In this document: piece after piece, positions 15,406-19,596 of the stretch
How the letters are laid out: each line of letters opens with the position of its first letter
How positions within the stretch are numbered: position 1 is the stretch's first letter
DNA from: JAWPMV01 sp038527215
GTDB lineage: Bacteria > Bacteroidota > Bacteroidia > J057
NCBI GenBank assembly: GCA_038527215.1
Contig: JBCBGC010000151.1
Location: 1-19,596 of the forward strand
Reading direction: 5' to 3'
DNA: 19,596 nt
Program-made: the position numbers and the translations under genes
Notes under the pieces: model-generated
What the model was told of the DNA's origin: nothing
What the model saw: only the letters and a program-made list of their open reading frames with translations
Databases searched by the model: none

Positions 15406-16570
15406 AAATGCAGGCTTACTTTTTTATCGGGGGTATTACCAGAATATTGATTTCGTAGGTACCACTGATAGCGTGAAGGAGGCGAATACAGCTGCGTTCA
15501 AAGAGGCCAATCGTCTCCTGACGAGCATCCCCTTGCCTTCCGAATCCCCGGCTGCGTCCTATGAAAAGATACCTGGTACCCAGGGTTTTCAGGCCCAAAC
15601 GCAGTATCCAGGCCTGATCCTTGGCAGTGGATACCAGCATGAAACCCGGCAGGAAGGGGAGCTAAAGCTGGGATTTTTCTTTGATCACACCACAGGTTTA
15701 CCGGTTATTCCTGGATCCTCCATTAAAGGGCTATTACGATCTGCTTTTTCGCATCCTGCTCTGATCGGTCACCTACTGGGTAGGGAGCTCTCTCCTGCGC
15801 AGGTAGAGCAGCTAGCCTTAGCCATCTTCGAGGGAAAAGAGCCAACCGGAGAGTTGGATGAAGCTGGTAACCCGGAGTATGCTGTTATGTCCATGTCACG
15901 ACACGATACGTTTTTCGATGCTTTTCCCGTAGCACAGGAAGGAGAGAAAGGTGTTTTTGCTGAAGATTTCCTGACGCCTCATGCCCCTGGGCAGTCAGAT
16001 GGGGCCTTTAAAAACCCCATCCCGATTAGCTTTCTGAAAGTGCGGGCCGGCATTAGCTATCGTTTCTTATTTCGTTTGCATGATTCCCAGGAACTGGGAG
16101 TATCAGCCAAAGAAAAATTAAGCCTTTTCGAGCAACTGATCCTTACTCTGGGCCTGGGTGCTAAAACCAGCGTTGGGTATGGGCAATTCACCAATTCACA
16201 AAAAAAGATGGAAATAGAGCCCTCGGTTTCTTCCGGCCAGCGGAAGCCAGGTCTAGTTGAGGAACCCGTTCCTCCCCTTCCGGCCCCAAAAAACGAGGAC
16301 CGGGAAATGAGGCTGCTTCCCCTGGAAAAAATGCGTAGAGGTCGGGAAGTAGAAGCCCGGGTAACCGCCCATCAGGGCCGACAGCTGCTCTTGCAACTTG
16401 GCTTTGAGGGCTACGAAGAAATCGTGCGGGTACAGGCTGCAGTCCAACTATTCCCGGTGGGAACCCTCTGTAAAGTCCAGGTGAACAATGTACAAGGCAA
16501 AGGAGCCAAGGCCCGCGTGAATGTAGCCTCTCCCAAGCCCAAAGACATCATTTTTAAGCCTGAACCCTAA
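15392..16570 (+). CDS. cmr6: Type III-B CRISPR RAMP protein Cmr6 with C-terminal extension
   Basis: Residues 1-267 form a Cmr6 RAMP: GLPVIPGSSIKGLLRSAF at about 101-118 and the glycine-rich LGLGAKTSVGYGQFT at about 253-267. The following 125 residues are unusual. A proline-rich linker (PSVSSGQRKPGLVEEPVPPL) leads to a beta-rich segment at about 314-380 (GREVEARVTAHQGRQLLL, then LFPVGTLCKVQVNNVQGKG and KARVNV) that looks like an OB/S1-type nucleic-acid-binding fold. Cmr6 sits near the 3' end of the crRNA beside Cmr1, so an added RNA-binding domain would be well placed to contact crRNA or target RNA (inference). The gene overlaps cmr5 and ends 19 bases before cas6. Confidence 0.88.
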   Translation: MSHHKNAGLLFYRGYYQNIDFVGTTDSVKEANTAAFKEANRLLTSIPLPSESPAASYEKIPGTQGFQAQTQYPGLILGSGYQHETRQEGELKLGFFFDHTTGLPVIPGSSIKGLLRSAFSHPALIGHLLGRELSPAQVEQLALAIFEGKEPTGELDEAGNPEYAVMSMSRHDTFFDAFPVAQEGEKGVFAEDFLTPHAPGQSDGAFKNPIPISFLKVRAGISYRFLFRLHDSQELGVSAKEKLSLFEQLILTLGLGAKTSVGYGQFTNSQKKMEIEPSVSSGQRKPGLVEEPVPPLPAPKNEDREMRLLPLEKMRRGREVEARVTAHQGRQLLLQLGFEGYEEIVRVQAAVQLFPVGTLCKVQVNNVQGKGAKARVNVASPKPKDIIFKPEP

Positions 16571-16589
16571 CCATCAATAGAATTTCATT

Positions 16590-17354
16590 ATGTCAACATC
16601 CATATCCACCCTCCTCACCACCTTTAACCTCCCGCTCCGTCCCTCTCAAATTTCTCAATGGCGTGGCGCGGTAGCAGAGTCTGCCGGCTGGACAGAAAAT
16701 GATCTTTTCCACAACCATGCCCGAGTAGAAGTGGTTCCAGAAACCCTGCCTCCCTCTGGGAAATCGCAACATGAAATCAGCACCTTGGCCGCACCTGCAG
16801 TCACCCTCAAGGATCGCTACCTGTACCGCTATCCCCTCATCCAATACCGCGTAATAGACGGACGGGCCGCCCTCTTTGCGGTCGGCGAAGGCGTACCTGC
16901 CTTGCGAAGCTGGCTGATGAACCGGCCCGACGAATTCATCATCGGCAAGCAAAAGGGGAGGCTGCTCATCCAGGGTCTGCAAGAGCAGGTTCATGAGCTT
17001 AAGGTGCTGCCGCAGGCCCGGTTGTATCGCCTGATGGATTATCAGGCCCTGAACCAGGAAAACTACCAGCGGTGGAAAGCTGCCGATAGCCTGGTCGAGC
17101 GGGTACACCTCCTGGACCAACTTCTGAACAACCACCTGATCGGTCTGGCCAAAGGCCTCGACTGGCAGATTCAGGAGCGCTTTGAAGCCCGGCTCCTGAA
17201 CCTGCGGAAGATCCGCACCGTGAAGACCCACGGCTCCGAACGGCTGGCCTTCAACCTCATCATCAAAACTAGGCTCGACCTACCCCCCGGCATCGCCATC
17301 GGCAAGGCTGTCAGTCATGGCTTTGGTACGCTCCAGCCCACGCGGGAGGTATGA
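16590..17354 (+). CDS. cas6: Cas6-type pre-crRNA endoribonuclease
   Basis: A 254-residue protein. The C-terminal PPGIAIGKAVSHGFGTLQP (about 232-250) is the glycine-rich loop of Cas6 proteins. The N-terminal WRGAVAESAG and DLFHNHARV (His41, His43) match the Bacteroidota Cas6b-like architecture, and those His residues are candidates for catalysis or RNA contact. Cas6 cuts at the base of the repeat hairpin and leaves an 8-nt 5' handle, which fits the repeat hairpin read from the minus strand downstream. Its position as the last gene of the cmr operon, 84 bases from the array, supports the assignment. It looks richer in G+C than the exonuclease and CorA-like genes. Confidence 0.8.
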   Translation: MSTSISTLLTTFNLPLRPSQISQWRGAVAESAGWTENDLFHNHARVEVVPETLPPSGKSQHEISTLAAPAVTLKDRYLYRYPLIQYRVIDGRAALFAVGEGVPALRSWLMNRPDEFIIGKQKGRLLIQGLQEQVHELKVLPQARLYRLMDYQALNQENYQRWKAADSLVERVHLLDQLLNNHLIGLAKGLDWQIQERFEARLLNLRKIRTVKTHGSERLAFNLIIKTRLDLPPGIAIGKAVSHGFGTLQPTREV

Positions 17355-17360
17355 TCCAGA

Positions 17361-17401
17361 GCGGCTTAGCGCCGCCATCCTGAAGGGGAGGGTCGCCCTC
17401 C
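17361..17401. terminator. Two GC-rich hairpins between cas6 and the array
   Basis: GCGGC at 17361-17365 pairs with GCCGC at 17371-17375, and GGAGGG at 17387-17392 pairs with CCCTCC at 17396-17401. There is no U-run on either strand, so they are not classical terminators. They lie where the rightward cas operon and the predicted leftward array transcripts meet and could slow polymerase there. Confidence 0.3.
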
Positions 17402-17438
17402 TCCCAGGACATGTTCATTGACGTGTGAGATAGACAGG

Positions 17439-17823
17439 ATAGGAAAATATATTTGTAGAAGTGAGGACTGCGACTTGAAGACGACCCGATCAATGGCATC
17501 GTTTCCAGAGTACAAGTGCAGTCTATATTTAGAGAGGACTGCGACCCGAGAGTGCTGTGTACTGGCGCATTTATAGATGTACAAGTGCAGTCTATATTTA
17601 GAGAGGACTGCGACATGTTGATTTTCCTTTCTTTCCCTTCACAGGAAGTACAAGTGCAGTCTATATTTAGAGAGGACTGCGACTTATAACCTACAACAAC
17701 TTTCCGTGCTCCGTTTTCGTACAAGTGCAGTCTATATTTAGAGAGGACTGCGACTAGTAATTTTTCCAGTCACCTTTGTACCGAGTTGTACAAGTGCAGT
17801 CTATATTTAGCGAGGACTGCGAC
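17439..17823 (-). CRISPR. CRISPR array 1 (five intact repeats plus a decayed terminal repeat)
   Basis: The 36-bp repeat begins GTACAAGTGCAGTC and ends GAGAGGACTGCGAC on the plus strand. Intact copies start at 17510, 17579, 17648, 17719 and 17788; the last has one A-to-C change at 17811. A degenerate copy at 17439-17474 keeps only its right-hand GAGGACTGCGAC. The five spacers are 33-35 bp. The stem GCAGTC/GACTGC, read from the minus strand, leaves exactly ACTTGTAC (8 nt) after the stem, the expected type III 5' handle. The plus strand would leave only 3 nt. The decayed repeat at the low-coordinate end fits a trailer end, also supporting leftward transcription. Confidence 0.95.
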
Positions 17824-17972
17824 GGAGTGCTTGTTCTTTTTGCTTGGCCAAAAAGAACCAAAAACCCAAGCACGAACCAACCAAGGCCTGCGCGATAGGA
17901 GTTTACCCTGACCGACGAAGGAGCGTCATGGGCCTCCCTGCGTTCGTGCACGCCAAGGCGCTTTTTTGGCAG
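17824..17972. repeat. Palindromic (REP/MITE-like) insertion inside the array
   Basis: This stretch of about 149 bp interrupts the array after repeat five. It opens with a long hairpin: GTGCTTG at 17827-17833 pairs with CAAGCAC at 17867-17873, and GTTCTTTTTG at 17833-17842 with CAAAAAGAAC at 17849-17858. It closes near GCCAAGGCGCTTTTTTGGC, which has its own GCCAA/TTGGC ends. The sequence is unrelated to spacers or repeats, carries no gene, and looks like a small non-coding dispersed element. The identification as a mobile repeat is inferred from structure only. Confidence 0.45.
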
Positions 17973-18061
17973 ATTTAGAGAGGGCTGCGACTTAAGGGGC
18001 CAAACGATCATGGCACATAGGGTAGGTACAACTGCATTCTATCTTTAGAGAGGACTCACCC
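17973..18061 (-). CRISPR. Decayed CRISPR remnant: half repeat, spacer, degenerate repeat
   Basis: ATTTAGAGAGGGCTGCGAC at 17973-17991 is the last 19 bases of the repeat with one change. After a 34-bp spacer (17992-18025), a degenerate repeat at 18026-18061 starts GTACAACTGCATTCTATC and loses the final GCGAC, changing it to CACCC. The mutations break the GCAGTC/GACTGC stem, so Cas6 processing here is doubtful. It links array 1 to array 2 in the same orientation and shows that both once formed one array. Confidence 0.75.
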
Positions 18062-18114
18062 CCCAACTCCCCCATATTTTCCTCCGCCCTATACCCCTTT
18101 CGGCAATTTCTGCG

Positions 18115-18122
18115 TATCTTAA
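18115..18122 (+). promoter_or_regulatory. Candidate -7 box of the toxin-antitoxin operon
   Basis: TATCTTAA lies 17 bases before the antitoxin ATG, inside TGCGTATCTT, a sequence that recurs at 18776-18785 as part of a better TATCTTTG box. No convincing -33 box was found, so this is tentative. Confidence 0.35.
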
Positions 18123-18138
18123 GGGGAAGACGAGAAGT

Positions 18139-18381
18139 ATGGGAGATTTTTTCAAACAAGCCCTTAACCTGCCCCAAAGCCAACGCTACCAGTTGGCCAT
18201 GTTGCTGCTGCAAAGCCTGGAATCAGAACTGGTGCAGGAAACTGCCCTCACTGAGGAACAGTTGGCAAGCCTTTATGAGGCCCGTGAGGCGGTACTGGCT
18301 GGTCAGGAACCGGTGCTGGATCGTCAGGCCCTAAAAGACCGGATTCAGGTGCTGCGGGAGCAGCGTAACCAGGCTTCATGA
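18139..18381 (+). CDS. Type II addiction-module antitoxin (PF09720-like)
   Basis: An 80-residue, helical, charged protein. The N-terminal LNLPQSQRYQLAMLLLQSLE matches the LPxxxRxxLAxxLLxSL motif of the short addiction-module antitoxin family that pairs with RelE/ParE toxins. Such antitoxins bind and block the toxin and often repress their own promoter. The stop codon overlaps the toxin start by 4 bases (ATGA), the usual arrangement for coupled translation with antitoxin first. It is located between two blocks of CRISPR repeats, 77 bases after a decayed repeat. Confidence 0.8.
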   Translation: MGDFFKQALNLPQSQRYQLAMLLLQSLESELVQETALTEEQLASLYEAREAVLAGQEPVLDRQALKDRIQVLREQRNQAS

Positions 18382-18686
18382 GCACCTTCGAACTGGTCAT
18401 TCGGGAAAAAGCCCAGCAGCAAATCCTCGATATTTACAGCTACTATGAAGACCTTCAGCCAGGGCTGGGAGATCGGTTTGAAGCGGAATTAGATTTGTTC
18501 TTTGACTTGCTGGAACAAGGGCCCCGGCAGTTTCAGGCGGTGGACAAGGTCTTTAGGCGAGCTCACCTGCAAACCTTCCCCTATACCCTTTTCTATTTTG
18601 TCCTGGAGAGTCGGGTTTATCTCGTAGCGGTATGGCCCCAGGCCGGCAAGTCAGATGCCTGGCTGGAGGTCATAGACCCTTTTTGA
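18378..18686 (+). CDS. RelE/ParE-family toxin
   Basis: A 102-residue protein with the RelE/ParE fold signature: REKAQQQILDIYSYYEDLQPGLGDRFEAEL in the first helices, then FRRAHLQTFPYTLFYFV and VYLVAVWPQAGKSDAW in the C-terminal strands. Members are either ribosome-dependent mRNases (RelE) or gyrase inhibitors (ParE); the sequence alone does not decide which. It appears full length and intact and is coupled to the antitoxin by a 4-base overlap. Confidence 0.82.
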   Translation: MSTFELVIREKAQQQILDIYSYYEDLQPGLGDRFEAELDLFFDLLEQGPRQFQAVDKVFRRAHLQTFPYTLFYFVLESRVYLVAVWPQAGKSDAWLEVIDPF

Positions 18687-18957
18687 AGCCTGGGTCAGGG
18701 CAAAGATCCAGGATGATTCAGCTGAAAGAGATAGCCTGCTCATCTTGCCTCTACAAGCGGGACTACTCCAGAAAATGCGTATCTTTGGCAGGAAGGAAAT
18801 TGACATAGAAAGCCTGTCAGAAAACAGATATACTTTGATATTTTGAATATTTCATTTTTTCCCCTCGAAAAAGGTGCTTTGCATGATTTCCCGGAAGAAG
18901 CGGTGAAGGATTCTTTAGGTAATGTGCTTTCAGTGAGGTGCTTATGTAGTTTGCAGG
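18687..18957. other. Spacer between the toxin gene and array 2, with one promoter-like box
   Basis: These 271 bases contain no recognised gene. TATCTTTG at 18780-18787, within TGCGTATCTTTGG, is a full match to the Bacteroidota -7 consensus TAnnTTTG and points right, into array 2 on the antisense side. An open stretch without a start codon runs from about 18815 into the first repeat (FFPLEKGALHDFPEEAVKDS) and may be a decayed coding fragment or chance. Confidence 0.35.
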
Positions 18958-19596
18958 GTACAAGTGCAGTCTATATTTAGAGAGGACTGCGACTTTGACC
19001 TGAATCGATGCGAGCTGGTCTGGTGTAGTACAAGTGCAGTCTATATTTAGAGAGGACTGCGACCCTCATCGTTCTTCAGTAAAACGATTACCTCAAATGG
19101 GTACAAGTGCAGTCTATATTTAGAGAGGACTGCGACAATCAGAAAAGATATTCTCGCCTGCATTAGAACGGTACAAGTGCAGTCTATATTTAGAGAGGAC
19201 TGCGACTATCAGCATAGTAGAGAATAGCCTTTGAAATGCGGTACAAGTGCAGTCTATATTTAGAGAGGACTGCGACCTTGACCACCCCCTTCTCCCGAAA
19301 GAACGGTTGTACAAGTGCAGTCTATATTTAGAGAGGACTGCGACTTGGAACATCTGTCGTGTTCTGAGAATGTCATCAAGTACAAGTGCAGTCTATATTT
19401 AGAGAGGACTGCGACCTTCTAGAGTTTGTCCGAATGCGGTCAGAGCACTGTACAAGTGCAGTCTATATTTAGAGAGGACTGCGACCCAGAATGCTACTGC
19501 AAGCAAACAAAAGAATTGGGTACAAGTGCAGTCTATATTTAGAGAGGACTGCGACCCAGAATGCTACTGCAAGCAAACAAAAGAATTGGGTACAAG
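18958..19596 (-). CRISPR. CRISPR array 2 (nine full repeats, continues past the window)
   Basis: Repeats identical to array 1 start at 18958, 19028, 19101, 19171, 19241, 19309, 19380, 19450 and 19520, and a tenth begins at 19590 and is cut by the window end. Spacers are 32-37 bp. The two rightmost spacers, 19486-19519 and 19556-19589, are identical, so one repeat-spacer unit was duplicated. As in array 1, the minus-strand hairpin leaves the 8-nt handle ACTTGTAC, so transcription should run leftward from a leader beyond 19596. There is no repeat decay inside this block. Confidence 0.97.

Noticed and set aside
16593..17231. Long open frame (212 codons) on the minus strand
   Set aside because: It lies wholly opposite cas6, which has clear family motifs, and its own translation shows none. 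It follows from the composition of cas6.
17311..17724. Minus-strand frames with a repeated SQSSLNIDCTC peptide
   Set aside because: The peptide repeat is the translation of the CRISPR repeat. The same is true of the frames at 17754-18011 and 19120-19353.
17439..19596. Plus-strand transcription of the arrays, in line with the cas operon
   Set aside because: The plus strand leaves only 3 bases (GAC) after the hairpin stem, which does not give the usual 8-nt handle, and the decayed terminal repeat is at the end nearest cas6.

Overview
The window looks like a chromosomal segment of a Bacteroidota bacterium, probably from the Saprospiria/Lewinella-like side of the phylum (inference; no rRNA or other marker is present). 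The reasons are weak Shine-Dalgarno sequences, promoter-like TAnnTTTG boxes, the Bacteroidota style of the Cmr and Cas6 proteins, and exported proteins with short MK..LLSAQ signal peptides.

Region 1 (1-4587) is a small metabolic or stress cluster. It holds two paralogous SRPBCC (START/polyketide-cyclase-like) proteins, one exported and one cytoplasmic, an AraC-family regulator, a small cupin, a DUF4345-like membrane protein, a second four-helix membrane protein, and a haloalkane-dehalogenase-type alpha/beta hydrolase. Three genes are preceded by copies of one conserved block of about 73 bp that align without gaps. A fourth, truncated copy lies at the window start before the first gene. This suggests a local regulon, plausibly of the AraC protein. 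Region 2 (4588-7071) holds a membrane protein of unknown function and an exported protein made of two tandem homologous domains, closed by a good terminator.

Region 3 (7072-17354) is a type III-B CRISPR-Cas operon reading rightward: a DEDDh-fold 3'-5' exonuclease-like protein, a CorA-like membrane protein, then cmr1, cas10 (cmr2), cmr3, cmr4, cmr5, cmr6 and cas6. Cas10 has an intact GGDD palm motif but no HD nuclease domain, so its output should be a nucleotide second messenger. With a CorA-type effector the likely messenger is SAM-AMP, as described for Bacteroides fragilis Cmr. There the messenger is destroyed by the DHH-family phosphodiesterase NrN or by a lyase. Neither is visible here, and the DEDDh protein sits in that position, so it is a candidate alternative off-switch.

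Region 4 (17439-19596) holds two blocks of one CRISPR array with a 36-bp repeat. Array 1 (17439-17823) has five good repeats and a decayed terminal one. A palindromic element and decayed repeat units follow (17824-18061). Next comes a type II toxin-antitoxin module (addiction-module antitoxin plus RelE/ParE toxin). Array 2 (18958 to the window end) has nine full repeats and continues past the edge. The repeat hairpin leaves an 8-nt 5' handle only when read from the minus strand, so the arrays are predicted to be transcribed leftward, convergent with the cmr operon and antisense to the toxin-antitoxin genes. No cas1 or cas2 is present in the window.
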